Counted from the first letter of the stretch, positions 17,708 to 27,527 are shown. The stretch is 64,000 bases of DNA from Pseudobacteroides sp. (GCF_036567765.1 NZ_DATCTU010000118.1:28324-92323); one strand, 5' to 3'. Notes: generated by a model from the sequence alone, not told the origin. Numbers and translations: made by a program.

Positions 17708-18868
17708 ATGCTTCCCAAAACTGCAGATGTTGTGATTATTGGCAGTGGAGCTATGGGCCTAAGTACAGCGTATCACCTGGCTCTTAATGGGTATTCCAAT
17801 ATTGTTGTACTTGAACGTGACAGTTATCCGGGGGGGCACTCTACAAGCCGTTGTGCCGGCGGTTTTCGCCACCAGTTTGCTACGGAGATCAACATTTTAC
17901 TTTCAAAGCTTAGTAATGAAATGTTTCTCCGTTATAGAGATGAAATGGATTGTAAAGCTGTACTTAATTCTTGCGGGTATATGTTTGTTTTGACTGGAAA
18001 TGACAATGTGGAAGCGTTCAAATCTGCAATGACTATCCAGCATAGGTTAGGAATAGAGACACAATGGATAACGGTAGAGGATATAAGGGAGAAGATCCCT
18101 AGGGTAAGCCTTGAAGATGTGGTAGCTGCGACTTACTATCAAATGGATGGTTTGATCGATGTAGGAAATGTCATGAATGCCCATATTAGTGCAGTCAATA
18201 GGTTAGGCATTAAATTGCTCGTAGATACATCCGTATTGGACATAGGGGTGCGTAACGGCAGGATAGACCATGTTATAACTTCTAAAGGAAATATCAGTAC
18301 ACCCATCGTGGTTAATGCAGCGGGTGCAAGATCTGCACAAATTTGTAGAATGATGCAAATTGATTTGCCCGTAAAACCAGTTCAGCAACAATTATTTGTT
18401 ACGTCTGAACTACCGTGGGTATCTGAGGATTTTCCGGTAGTTATTTTTCCAGCAGAAGGTATTGGGTTCCACAAGGAAGGAAAAGGTCTTTTGTCTGGAC
18501 TGCATAAGCCTGAAGTAGAGAATGAAAGTTTAAATCTAAGTGTGGATACTGATTGGGAAATGGTACATTGTGAAAAGCTAATTGAACGTATCCCCAGCAT
18601 TGAGGACAGTAAGATTATTTCAAGCTGGGCCGGGTTTTATGAAATGACCCCTGATTTACACCCCATCATAGGTAGAATGCCTTGGATTGAAGGACTGTTT
18701 TGTATTACAGGTTTTAGTGGCCATGGATTTATGCATAGTCCTGCTTGTGGGCTCCTCGTGAGTGAAGAAATTATCTATGGAAAAGCAAAGACTCTTGATA
18801 TTACATCCCTGCGGATTGAGCGATTTCATAATGCGGGTGAAAAGACCACAGAGTTTTATAAAATTTAA
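17708..18868 (+). CDS. DAO-family FAD-dependent oxidoreductase (sarcosine oxidase/dehydrogenase-like)
   Basis: 386 residues, ATG 17708 behind AAGGAGGTG. N-terminal dinucleotide motif IIGSGAMGLS (G12xG14xxG17) and the ERDSYPGG strand end typical of FAD binding. A C-terminal GRMP...GFSGHGF motif is characteristic of sarcosine/dimethylglycine oxidoreductases. Such enzymes oxidise the C-N bond of a secondary or primary amine to an imine. In an anaerobe the electron acceptor is unlikely to be oxygen; the adjacent EtfBA is the obvious partner, as ETF serves dimethylglycine/sarcosine dehydrogenases. Substrate unknown, possibly a carrier-bound or free amino acid. Confidence 0.88.
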   Translation: MLPKTADVVIIGSGAMGLSTAYHLALNGYSNIVVLERDSYPGGHSTSRCAGGFRHQFATEINILLSKLSNEMFLRYRDEMDCKAVLNSCGYMFVLTGNDNVEAFKSAMTIQHRLGIETQWITVEDIREKIPRVSLEDVVAATYYQMDGLIDVGNVMNAHISAVNRLGIKLLVDTSVLDIGVRNGRIDHVITSKGNISTPIVVNAAGARSAQICRMMQIDLPVKPVQQQLFVTSELPWVSEDFPVVIFPAEGIGFHKEGKGLLSGLHKPEVENESLNLSVDTDWEMVHCEKLIERIPSIEDSKIISSWAGFYEMTPDLHPIIGRMPWIEGLFCITGFSGHGFMHSPACGLLVSEEIIYGKAKTLDITSLRIERFHNAGEKTTEFYKI

Positions 18869-18905
18869 TCATTATTTGTTTGCAATTTCGAAAGGGGGAA
18901 AACCA

Positions 18906-19610
18906 TTGCTTCCACATGTTGTAGTACATAATGCGGTGAGCGTAGATGGCCGGATGGATTGTTTTGAAGCGGATGTAGGCCTTTATAACTTCTTGGCGTT
19001 AATATGGAAACCTGACGTTATGCTTTCCAGCAGCAACACGATTTTATCATGGTTTGACAATGAATTGGCAACGGAAACTGTAAAAGCTGAAATGGAAAAA
19101 ATTCGTTCAAGAACCGAAAAGGAAACCCAAGATAGAAAGCAATTACTGGCCGTGGTAGATAGTAGGGGAAAGGTAAAAGTATGGCATAAGCTGTTGGAAA
19201 CAAATCATTGGAGGGATGTAGTAGTATTGTGCTCTGAGTCTACACCAAAAGAATATCTTCAGTTTTTGGACGATATTCAAATCAAGTATTTGATCACAGG
19301 GGAAGAAAAGGTAAATTTCCACCAAGCATTGGAGAGGCTGGCTAGTGAATATGGTGCTAAAGTAGTCCGGGTTGACAGCGGAGGAACACTCAATGGAATT
19401 TTATTTAGAGAAGGATTGGTGAATGAGGTAAGTGTTCTGATATATCCTCTTCTTATTGGAGGAGAAACACCACGTTCTATCTTTTGTGCAAAAGACCTTG
19501 TTTCGGCTGAAGGTGTCATGAAACTAAAGCTTATTGAGACCAGAAAAGTCAGAGAGAATCTGATCTGGATACGGTATGGGCTAGAAAGAAAAGGAGAAGA
19601 GGCTGTTTAA
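18906..19610 (+). CDS. RibD C-terminal/dihydrofolate-reductase-like reductase
   Basis: 234 residues. The frame is open further 5' into the flavoenzyme gene, but AAAGGGGG at 18891-18898 points to TTG 18906. It begins LPHVVVHNAVSVDG, and the RibD_C signature appears as DSGGTLNGILFREGLVNE and YPLLIGGE. Family members reduce ribosylamino-pyrimidine intermediates with NADPH, but single-domain versions also occur in natural-product clusters with other substrates. There are no other riboflavin genes nearby, so a tailoring reductase role is more likely than riboflavin synthesis. Confidence 0.85.
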   Translation: MLPHVVVHNAVSVDGRMDCFEADVGLYNFLALIWKPDVMLSSSNTILSWFDNELATETVKAEMEKIRSRTEKETQDRKQLLAVVDSRGKVKVWHKLLETNHWRDVVVLCSESTPKEYLQFLDDIQIKYLITGEEKVNFHQALERLASEYGAKVVRVDSGGTLNGILFREGLVNEVSVLIYPLLIGGETPRSIFCAKDLVSAEGVMKLKLIETRKVRENLIWIRYGLERKGEEAV

Positions 19611-19678
19611 GGAGTATCCTAAAAATTTTGTAAAAGAGTATAAATTTAGATATTTGTATAAATAAGGAGTCGTGGATT

Positions 19679-20371
19679 ATGGAGAATACAAAACAAAGCA
19701 TATTATCTCTTGTTGATAATCTGTTGAGCCAAAAAGTGATAAGTCCTTCAGATTTAAGAAGATATGTGAGGCAATCAATTGATGATACAGATCCGGAATT
19801 TATACGTGAAGAAATGGAAACATGGTATAGAAATGCAGGAATCGAATCGATCATTGGAAAAAAACTGGAGCTTTCACCTTGTCCTTTTACAGCAGAGGAA
19901 ATTTTAGAGGCACAACAAAACCAAGAAACGATACTCTGTGTACCTAAAGGTATTTCGCGTGAGGAGTTCGGTGAATTGTTCCATATCAAAAGCTGGGCAT
20001 TGCATGATCCATTAGTTACCCCAGCAATTGAGCAAGAAGATTGTTGGTTTAAAGTGAGTATGAGTTTGACACCAAGTTATATGAATAAATCGGGAATAGA
20101 GCTCTGCCATCAATTTGAAGATGAGAAAAAGATGCATTTTAGTCTTGAGAGATACTTGGTGTTTATTGCCCGCATAAGATATCTGACAGGAAAAACTCCT
20201 GACTCAGAATATTGGATTTGGATTCCACGTGGTAGATATGACAGATCGGGAATGCTGATTGCAGGTTTTGATAGAAACGCGTCATTTAATGTTCATGGTT
20301 GGATGCCGCAATTTTCTGCAAGCTTCTTAGGGGCACGCTATGGAATAGCACCAAAATCCTCCATTCAATAA
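19679..20371 (+). CDS. Uncharacterised cytosolic protein of the biosynthetic cluster
   Basis: 230 residues, ATG 19679 behind AAGGAG. No family recognised. No signal peptide or membrane segment. The N-terminal third is helical and charged; the C-terminal half is rich in aromatic residues (EYWIWIPRGRYD and FNVHGWMPQF) in likely beta-strands. It lies between the RibD-like reductase and a B12/radical-SAM gene in the same direction and reads as a normal coding gene, so it probably belongs to the pathway. Confidence 0.7.
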   Translation: MENTKQSILSLVDNLLSQKVISPSDLRRYVRQSIDDTDPEFIREEMETWYRNAGIESIIGKKLELSPCPFTAEEILEAQQNQETILCVPKGISREEFGELFHIKSWALHDPLVTPAIEQEDCWFKVSMSLTPSYMNKSGIELCHQFEDEKKMHFSLERYLVFIARIRYLTGKTPDSEYWIWIPRGRYDRSGMLIAGFDRNASFNVHGWMPQFSASFLGARYGIAPKSSIQ

Positions 20372-20493
20372 TGTATAGAAGGAAATTACAAACTACCGAA
20401 GATGCAATTTGAAGATGCCATTCTGAGAGGCTTAGATGCAAGATAAAGGTCATGAGGTAAAACAAAATGATTCGTGAAGGAGGAAATTACATC

Positions 20494-22131
20494 GTGAGGA
20501 AAATGACAGTCGCTATGATTGCTCCGCTGCTTACCCCGGAGTTTGCAGTAGAGGATTTGGGGGTCTGCTATATTACAGCAGTGTTAAGGGAGAACGGTTA
20601 TGACGTCAAATTGACTTCTGTTATAGGCGGAAGCGAAGATTATTCCGAGATTTTGGAGTTTAAGCCTGAAATCATAGGAATTACAGTGTATAACCAAACT
20701 GTTGAGCTTGTGTATAAAATATGCCAGGATTTAAAGAAGGTGTTGCCAGATGCTTATATTTGTATAGGTGGATATGCTCCTACATACCATGCTATGGAAA
20801 TGTTGATCGATGAACCGAGTATAGACTTTGCCATAAGAGGTGAAGGTGAACTTGCGTTTCTGGAACTTGCCAACAATCTCAGCGAGGGGAAAGATATATG
20901 GGAAATTCAGGGGTTGGCATACCGGGACGCAGAGAAAAACAGAATCATATTAAATGAAAGGCACCAGTATGTGGAAAACCTTGATGAACTACCCTTTCCC
21001 AGCAGAGACCTGCTGCTTAAAAATAATTGGAATATTACCCTCATATCCTCGACTCGTGGTTGCATGAGAAATTGCTTTTTCTGTTGCGGCAATGACTTTT
21101 GGAAGAAAGGCGATCACTACCACTGGCGGGCAGAAAGCGTAAAAAGAGCTGTTGATGAAATCGAGTCCTTACATAAAGAATTGGGAAGAAGCCAATTCTG
21201 GATTGTAGATGCTACTTTTGAGGATCCTGGGTTTAATGAAGAGCGAATGACGGAATTTGCAAAGGAAATTATTAAAAGAGGATTGGTGATTTCATACTTT
21301 GTATTTTGTCGGGCTGGGTTCTATAAAAAAGCCAGTGATGAGCTTATGAAATTATTGATAGAGTCAGGGATGTGTGAAGTGTATGTAGGTACCGAAGCGG
21401 CTAATAATTATGATTTAAAGGTATTAGGTAAAGGGATTTCTGTAGAGGATAATATAAGGTCATTAGAGTTTTTTGGGAAATATGATATTTATCCTGAAAT
21501 CGGATTTATAAATTTCAACCCCTACTCTACCTTTGAAGGGCTTCGAGAAAATGCAGATTTTCTTGAGAAATATCAATATGCCCGTTTCTTTAGGCATTTT
21601 AGCTCAGTCAATCTATATAAGGGAAGCATACTTTATGAAAAAGTCAAAAAGGATGGCTTGCTGAAAGAAGGAGCCAAATTCTACGAAGATTTTGGATACA
21701 GATATCAAGATAAAAGGATAGAGAAATTGGTATGCTTCCTGAATGAATATATAGGAAGCCTCCAGCAGGAATCAAATTTTTTTAATGAGTATGTTGTTTT
21801 CGAACGTTATTATAGTGATAAGCTTTCGCATTTAAAAAGGTTCTTTAAGCTTTCAGGTACCAGTGCAATGAATTTGCTAAAGGAACATCAGAAAAATCTG
21901 GATGATATCTTAGTTGGCATGAATATAAAAGTTTCTTTATGGAATAGGGCATTGATCGACCTTGCAGAAGCAAATTGGGATTACTATGCGGCTAAAACAA
22001 TCAGTAAAGAATATGTAAGTGCAGAGTACATGGCAGAAACGTTAGCCAAAATCAGAATGGAAAGGATCCGGTTTGGAAAGAACCTTGCAAAGATAGATAC
22101 AAAGCTTTTGTCTCTTATTAGAGTGACCTAA
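20494..22131 (+). CDS. B12-binding-domain radical SAM enzyme (1)
   Basis: 546 residues. GTG 20494 is chosen because GAAGGAGG ends ten bases upstream; ATG 20467 is in frame but lacks a site. N-terminal cobalamin-type Rossmann domain (IIGITVYNQTVEL and ICIGGYAPTYH), then the radical SAM motif C190xxxC194xxC197 in RGCMRNCFFCC. The DxHxxG lower-ligand motif is not evident, as in many class B enzymes. These enzymes do radical methylations, ring contractions and rearrangements at unactivated carbons. It is the first of several such genes in this segment. Confidence 0.92.
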   Translation: MRKMTVAMIAPLLTPEFAVEDLGVCYITAVLRENGYDVKLTSVIGGSEDYSEILEFKPEIIGITVYNQTVELVYKICQDLKKVLPDAYICIGGYAPTYHAMEMLIDEPSIDFAIRGEGELAFLELANNLSEGKDIWEIQGLAYRDAEKNRIILNERHQYVENLDELPFPSRDLLLKNNWNITLISSTRGCMRNCFFCCGNDFWKKGDHYHWRAESVKRAVDEIESLHKELGRSQFWIVDATFEDPGFNEERMTEFAKEIIKRGLVISYFVFCRAGFYKKASDELMKLLIESGMCEVYVGTEAANNYDLKVLGKGISVEDNIRSLEFFGKYDIYPEIGFINFNPYSTFEGLRENADFLEKYQYARFFRHFSSVNLYKGSILYEKVKKDGLLKEGAKFYEDFGYRYQDKRIEKLVCFLNEYIGSLQQESNFFNEYVVFERYYSDKLSHLKRFFKLSGTSAMNLLKEHQKNLDDILVGMNIKVSLWNRALIDLAEANWDYYAAKTISKEYVSAEYMAETLAKIRMERIRFGKNLAKIDTKLLSLIRVT

Positions 22132-22239
22132 CGGTATCTATATAAATTGCAATAAAAATCTTACATTGTGACGCAAGTATACTTCTTGCAAGTAAGATCA
22201 TTAGTGTACTATATATAGTTGCATATGGAGGGATTCTTA

Positions 22240-23094
22240 ATGGGGCAAACAGGCTCTTTTTCAGATAAGTTATTTCTAAATGGAACAAAAATTACTTATT
22301 TACCGCAATATGAAGAGGACTGGGATATGTCCTCAATTCTTTTAGAGTACGAGGAGTATTTTAAGTACGGCATTACAGTAAAAGAGGGAGATACAGTGCT
22401 TGATATTGGGGCTAATATTGGATTGTTTTCTCTCGCGGTGTATGACCGTTGTAAGGGAAATGTCCGAATATTTATCTATGAGCCGATTCCAGAAATCTAT
22501 AAGATGCTCAAACAAAATATTGAATTATATAACCCTGAAAACTTGATTGCTTTTCCTTTTGGGGTTTCCAACCAATCAGGGGTAGTATCATTTACCTACT
22601 ATCCCAACGCTCCGTGCTTGTCAACCTATGATTCTAAGTATATAGACCTGGAGATAGCACAGGTACTCAATGACTTGGAAAACAATAACCAAAGCATTTC
22701 TGAAACATTTGATGGTTTCGGTAATGCTGGATCTGATAAAAATATCCGTTTAAAGAGAATGCGTGCGATTTTAGAATTAAAAACCCTATTTAAGGAAATA
22801 AAAGTTGAGTGCACTGTAAAAACATTATCAGAAATAATCAGGGAAAACCAGATTCAACAAATTGATTTACTCAAAGTGGATGTAGGTGGTAGTGAATTTG
22901 ATGTTTTCTCGGGTTTAGATAATAGTGATTGGAATAGAATTAAACAAATCGTTGTGAAATTGCCATTAGGTGGAGGTAAGTTGTCCGAGCTAAAGAACTT
23001 ATTGGGGATTAATGGCTATCACAATATACGGATAGAAGAGCAACAAGAAAGCATAAAAAGCATGTCCTTTGTTTTAATCTACGCGAGAAGATGA
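22240..23094 (+). CDS. FkbM family SAM-dependent methyltransferase (copy 2)
   Basis: 284 residues from ATG 22240 (GGAGGG eight bases upstream). SAM motif DTVLDIGANIGLFSL and the acidic loop YEPIPE, with DLLKVDVGGSE in the C-terminal half. A paralog of 2088-2954. About 100 bp upstream is free of genes and carries a sequence that recurs before 23413 (see findings), so this gene may have its own promoter. Probably O-methylation of the product. Confidence 0.9.
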   Translation: MGQTGSFSDKLFLNGTKITYLPQYEEDWDMSSILLEYEEYFKYGITVKEGDTVLDIGANIGLFSLAVYDRCKGNVRIFIYEPIPEIYKMLKQNIELYNPENLIAFPFGVSNQSGVVSFTYYPNAPCLSTYDSKYIDLEIAQVLNDLENNNQSISETFDGFGNAGSDKNIRLKRMRAILELKTLFKEIKVECTVKTLSEIIRENQIQQIDLLKVDVGGSEFDVFSGLDNSDWNRIKQIVVKLPLGGGKLSELKNLLGINGYHNIRIEEQQESIKSMSFVLIYARR

Positions 23095-23412
23095 ACGAAG
23101 CTTTATTGTTAGTGCCTCATAGCAGAAATGAATTCTGTTAAGGGGCACTAAATTTAAACCATTCTGATGTATGTGTATCCCTAAAAGCATCAGATGCATA
23201 TTTACTACAATGCAAAATAAGATTATTAGTGCGATATATAAAGTCAATAAAAATTGAGAAAAGGTGCATCTTTAGTTGGTCAACTAATGACTGACATTTT
23301 TATGTTTATTTGAGGCATGTAGGTATAAGGTTCTCTGATTGAAATATGAAAAGCTAAGATTTAGTGAGATATTTGATGATAAATAGAGTTTATAGAGGAA
23401 GGTGAAGCGTAA
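23095..23412 (+). other. Gene-free 318-bp intergenic segment with a nested hairpin
   Basis: No coding frame supported. At 23108-23150 TTAGTGCC pairs with GGGCACTAA around an inner CAGAA/TTCTG hairpin, without a good T-run. Around 23217-23245 a block resembles the one before 22240. Likely holds a promoter for the 23413 gene; no element fits consensus well enough to place. Confidence 0.4.
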
Positions 23413-24840
23413 ATGTATATGAGGGAAAGAAAACGAGTTGCATGTGTGGTACCCCCTTTTTATAGATTAATTGAATCAAAAAATAATAGGATTACCCCAG
23501 CAATGCACTATATGGCAGAAGTACTATATCGAAGGGGTCATGAAGTTATATTTATTAATGGTGATTATGCCGATGATTCCCATGATTATGCAGAACGACT
23601 GAGCATGACATTAAATAGCTGGTTATTTGATGAAAGATACAAGAATGGCCATCAATCTTTTGAAGAAGTGATAAAAATATTGGAGGACTTTAGGCCAGAT
23701 GTTGTTTTTCTAGGTGCGAGTGATGTTTTGATGCCTACAGTAGAAATTGGAAGCACACAATCCTGCTCTTATCTTGCGAAGAGGATTAAGGAAGACCTTG
23801 GAAGTCAAATTACCTGTGTAGGCTATGGGCACTTACTCAAATATGCTAAGGAACGCGATTTGAAAGACTTGGATGTTGTGATTACAGGAGAAGGAGAAGA
23901 GTTTGCAGCAGAAATAGTAGAAGGAGACTTAAAAGGAAAAGTTCCTATCAGTTGGTGTAAGGATATGGACGCACTTCCAATACTAACCGGGGAATACCTG
24001 TACCATCCAGCAAAAGCCGAAGACTGGGATTATATCATGTCTATGAGGGGATGTCCCGGAAGGTGCACTTTTTGCCAGCAGCCCACACTTAGAGGCTATA
24101 ATGTATCCACCATGTTGCCGGAGCGCTTTATACGTGAGTTACGATATAGAATAGAAAAAATAGGGGTTAAAGGATTTTATTTTACCGATATGATTTTTTC
24201 TCCGGGTTTGGGGCCGCGTACAACAGAGATGTTTAACCGTTTAATAGCACTAAAGGAAGATTACCCTGAGTTTAATTGGTGGGCTGAAGCTAGAGTTGAT
24301 ACGGCAACAAATAGAGAAATTGTTGAGAAAATGAAACATTCAGGCTGCAGGCATTTGAAGTTTGGGGTTGAAATGGGTAACCAAGACATGTTAAATGTGG
24401 TTAAAAAGGGAACAAGCTTAAAGGAAGTTCAGGCAGCTTTTGCATTAGCATCAGAGTACCGGATTGAAAAGACAGCCTATGTACTTTTAGGGTGTCCCGG
24501 GTTCACGGATGAAGACTATAGAAACATGTGGTATTTCTTTAAGGAATTAAAGGCAGAGAATTATGTAATCAATATCAATGTTCCATATTTGGGAACGGAG
24601 ATATATGAGCAAGTGAAAGGAAAACTGCATGAGTATGGATTATTTAAGGATGGAGAAGAAAGCCTTGTGCACACTTCTTTAATTATGAAGGATTTCTGGG
24701 GTATATCGGATGAAACAATCAATATGTATTTTTCTCTCCAAGGGAAAAAGGATGATTCCGCAGTCCGTAAATATAGAAGAAAAATAGTTGATAAGAAACG
24801 TTACAATGAAAGTAGAGAGATTGTCTATACTTTAGAATGA
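23413..24840 (+). CDS. B12-binding-domain radical SAM enzyme (2)
   Basis: 475 residues, ATG 23413 behind GAGGAAGGTG. N-terminal region of Rossmann type (FRPDVVFLGASDV and ITGEGEEF), consistent with a cobalamin domain, then C214xxxC218xxC221 in RGCPGRCTFCQQ. The C-terminal part (VLLGCPGFTDEDY) follows the usual TIM-barrel end. A 318-bp gene-free stretch precedes it. Stop is immediately followed by the start codon region of the glycosyltransferase frame. Confidence 0.92.
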   Translation: MYMRERKRVACVVPPFYRLIESKNNRITPAMHYMAEVLYRRGHEVIFINGDYADDSHDYAERLSMTLNSWLFDERYKNGHQSFEEVIKILEDFRPDVVFLGASDVLMPTVEIGSTQSCSYLAKRIKEDLGSQITCVGYGHLLKYAKERDLKDLDVVITGEGEEFAAEIVEGDLKGKVPISWCKDMDALPILTGEYLYHPAKAEDWDYIMSMRGCPGRCTFCQQPTLRGYNVSTMLPERFIRELRYRIEKIGVKGFYFTDMIFSPGLGPRTTEMFNRLIALKEDYPEFNWWAEARVDTATNREIVEKMKHSGCRHLKFGVEMGNQDMLNVVKKGTSLKEVQAAFALASEYRIEKTAYVLLGCPGFTDEDYRNMWYFFKELKAENYVININVPYLGTEIYEQVKGKLHEYGLFKDGEESLVHTSLIMKDFWGISDETINMYFSLQGKKDDSAVRKYRRKIVDKKRYNESREIVYTLE

Positions 24841-24888
24841 ATGTTATCAATGCTCAGATCAAATTGGGATAGCCGGGAGGATATTTAT

Positions 24889-26070
24889 ATGCCTACAAAT
24901 ACAAGAGTTATGATGTTACCAAGTCCCCCAAGTTCGGGTTCTATAGGTTCAGTTACAAAATCCATAGGTATTGCACGTATGCTCATTAAGCGAGGGTGTG
25001 AAGTCTGCTTTGTAATGGGGGATAAGCTGGGCGAATTCATATCACGAAGTGGCTTTAAGGTATATCTGTATCCGACACCTGTACCGAATGGTAGTATTTC
25101 AGTTATCAACAGTACAGTTGATTTTGTTGAGTGGACGGGGATGGCAGATGAAGACTTTGTTCAAGCATCCATTATTGCAGAATTGGAAGCTATACGTGAT
25201 TTCAAGCCGGATGTGATTTTTGCTGAGGCCAGGCCAAGTGCAGCAATTTCAGCTCAAATTGCAGGTATTCCATCGGTTATGATAGCAAGCTGGCCATGTA
25301 ATCCAGAGCACCCTGCCAATAAAAGCCAGACAGGCCGGCTTGTCAAAGTCTTTAATAAGTATCTTAAACAGTATAAGCTGCTTGAGATTGAAAATGTAAT
25401 CGAGCTATTTTACATGCGATCCAATATAAAATTGGCCCCCACTTTGCCTGAACTGGAGCCAGAGATGCAAGGCATCGAGGGAATTAATTTTGTTGGGTAT
25501 ATCCTCGATTTGGATTTTAATGAATCTCAATTACCTAGCTGGTATAGAAACTGGGTGGAATTTCCCCAAGTATTCATATATTTAAGTGTGGGAGCATTGT
25601 CTCCCGAACTTTATGTAGATACAATCACTGAAACATTTAAGGATTTACCTTTCAGAGTGATTTGCGGTTGTGGCTTCCATTACAATCTAAAATCTTTGCC
25701 GGAGAGTTTGCCAAATATTAAATTTGAACGATATGTACCGACAGCGGCGATTATGAAAGATACAAAGCTAGCTATTTTTCATGGGGGGCAAGACACCATG
25801 CTTACTACATTGTTATATGGATTGCCGAGTATTACAATTCCTGGACAGCATTTTGAAAGAGATTACAACTCAATAAAACTTGCAGATACAGGAGCATCAA
25901 AGAAATTACCGATCCAGGCCTTTCGCCCAAATCGGCTTAGAAGTGTAGTTGAAGAGGTTATCAATGGACCCTATGCAATGAAAAGCAAACAGCTTTCAGA
26001 AAGGCTTAAATGCTTTGGAGGAACGGAGCAGTGCACAAATATCCTGGTAAATGCTGTGCAAAATTGTTAA
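24889..26070 (+). CDS. GT1/MGT-type glycosyltransferase-like protein
   Basis: 393 residues from ATG 24889 with GGGAGG nine bases upstream; the frame extends to an ATG at 24841 directly after the previous stop. The GT-B fold of macrolide/UDP-glucuronosyl transferases is visible: N-terminal IGSVTKSIGIARMLIKRG helix, a middle FPQVFIYLSVGA strand, and the donor-site region FHGGQDTMLTTLLYG with His298 followed by LPSITIPGQHFERDYN. It would add a sugar from an NDP-sugar to the pathway product; glycosylation may also protect the producer. The sugar is unknown; no NDP-deoxysugar genes are visible except the epimerase-like gene. Confidence 0.85.
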   Translation: MPTNTRVMMLPSPPSSGSIGSVTKSIGIARMLIKRGCEVCFVMGDKLGEFISRSGFKVYLYPTPVPNGSISVINSTVDFVEWTGMADEDFVQASIIAELEAIRDFKPDVIFAEARPSAAISAQIAGIPSVMIASWPCNPEHPANKSQTGRLVKVFNKYLKQYKLLEIENVIELFYMRSNIKLAPTLPELEPEMQGIEGINFVGYILDLDFNESQLPSWYRNWVEFPQVFIYLSVGALSPELYVDTITETFKDLPFRVICGCGFHYNLKSLPESLPNIKFERYVPTAAIMKDTKLAIFHGGQDTMLTTLLYGLPSITIPGQHFERDYNSIKLADTGASKKLPIQAFRPNRLRSVVEEVINGPYAMKSKQLSERLKCFGGTEQCTNILVNAVQNC

Positions 26071-26256
26071 AAATGCGTATACTGCTATATCAAGGGGTAG
26101 CATACTTAAAATCATTGAAAAACAGCAAGTAAGGGCTATAATGAGAGGGCTGTTTTCGAAAATTTAGCTGATAAGTTTGTACTAGTGATTTCTTCTCCAC
26201 GTAATAAAATAACATTATCAATGCTAAGGATAAATAATATACTGGGGGCTTATAAA

Positions 26257-27408
26257 ATGAATGCTTTAGTTGTATTTCCAATAACCATGCATAACTATTC
26301 CTTTTCAGCTCCAGCATGTTGGCTGTATAGTAAAAATAAAGATAAGGTAAAAGGCATCTATGGTTTTGAGCTTACAAAAGAATTAGTAACAGAATATGAT
26401 TTTTTTATCATAGAATTGAATTGGTTCATTCAATTATATGAATTTTTTCTTATTGTCAACTATATCAAAAAAACAAATAGCAATGCCAAAATATTATTTG
26501 GGGGCCTTTATTCAGCATTAAAATACCAAGAACTATTTGTAAGGGCAGATGTTGATTACTATATTCAGGGGGATAATGAAGGTCCTATCGATCAGTTGCT
26601 GAATGATTATCCTATTGATAAAATACCTAACTTGGTGGGTCGCACATTTAGTAATCCAATTGATTATGTATTTACAGAGGGGGACTATAAAAACCTAGAG
26701 TTCGATTTGGATTGGTTTCCATCATATCTCAAATATGTAAGCAAAGATGCTTCCTATTATATGGAGGATAAAAACTATGACAGGCTTTATGAGTATAATG
26801 ACCAATATAATTTGCCTATGATCATTACTTCAAAAGGTGGATGTATGATAAAACACAGTGGATGCGAGAACTGCATGGGGTCAAAGCATGATGTCTTGCA
26901 TAAAATATATAATCGTCCACCAATAAAAATGGATAATGAAGCACTTATCGGACTATTAAAGAAAATTGAAAAGAAATTTAAAAAGGCAAGTATGCTTGTA
27001 ATATCAGAAAATAACTATGATTTTACAGATCAGTATTTTGATATTGATATGAGTATCGAAATAGATTCAAATATGTCAGTTGATTCAATAATAAAAATGC
27101 TACATTCATTTCCACGTTGTATTATGAACGTAGGCATATATGAAGAAGGCGTGAGCGGTACAACAATTAGAAAGGATTATAAGCACTTACTTGAAGCTGA
27201 GGATGAAAATCATAAGATATCATTTTTTGTATACAATAAAGACACTGATCTTATTGATATACCTGATAACCGCAGATTGTATTCTGAAGACACATTTCCC
27301 AAATGGGCCTATTGGGACTTTTACCAGGACTTTGATTCTGCTCTTAGATTCAGTAAACTTTTCTATTCAAAGGTCTCTAAACAAAGAAAGTTTATAGCAA
27401 ACCAGTAA
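26257..27408 (+). CDS. Radical-SAM/B12-like protein with altered cysteine motif
   Basis: 383 residues from ATG 26257. The layout matches the neighbours: an N-terminal Rossmann-like half (KILFGGLYSALKYQEL, then an IQGDNEGPIDQLL strand like the family's GEGE loop) and a C-terminal half. The site where CxxxCxxC is expected reads GGCMIKHSGCENCMGS, that is C196-x6-C203-x2-C206. The rest of the barrel is shorter than usual. It may bind a cluster in an unusual way, or be a degenerate partner of the neighbouring radical SAM enzymes. The upstream 186 bp hold imperfect hairpins only. Confidence 0.65.
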   Translation: MNALVVFPITMHNYSFSAPACWLYSKNKDKVKGIYGFELTKELVTEYDFFIIELNWFIQLYEFFLIVNYIKKTNSNAKILFGGLYSALKYQELFVRADVDYYIQGDNEGPIDQLLNDYPIDKIPNLVGRTFSNPIDYVFTEGDYKNLEFDLDWFPSYLKYVSKDASYYMEDKNYDRLYEYNDQYNLPMIITSKGGCMIKHSGCENCMGSKHDVLHKIYNRPPIKMDNEALIGLLKKIEKKFKKASMLVISENNYDFTDQYFDIDMSIEIDSNMSVDSIIKMLHSFPRCIMNVGIYEEGVSGTTIRKDYKHLLEAEDENHKISFFVYNKDTDLIDIPDNRRLYSEDTFPKWAYWDFYQDFDSALRFSKLFYSKVSKQRKFIANQ

Positions 27409-27527
27409 AATTTCTTTATAGGAACCTTGTGAATGCTTTGATTGAATATGTCAAGGTGTCTATTTTATTTCAGTATAAAAGGCCGAAAAAATCGGTTAGG
27501 GCGGAATACATAGCTTTATTTAAAGCT

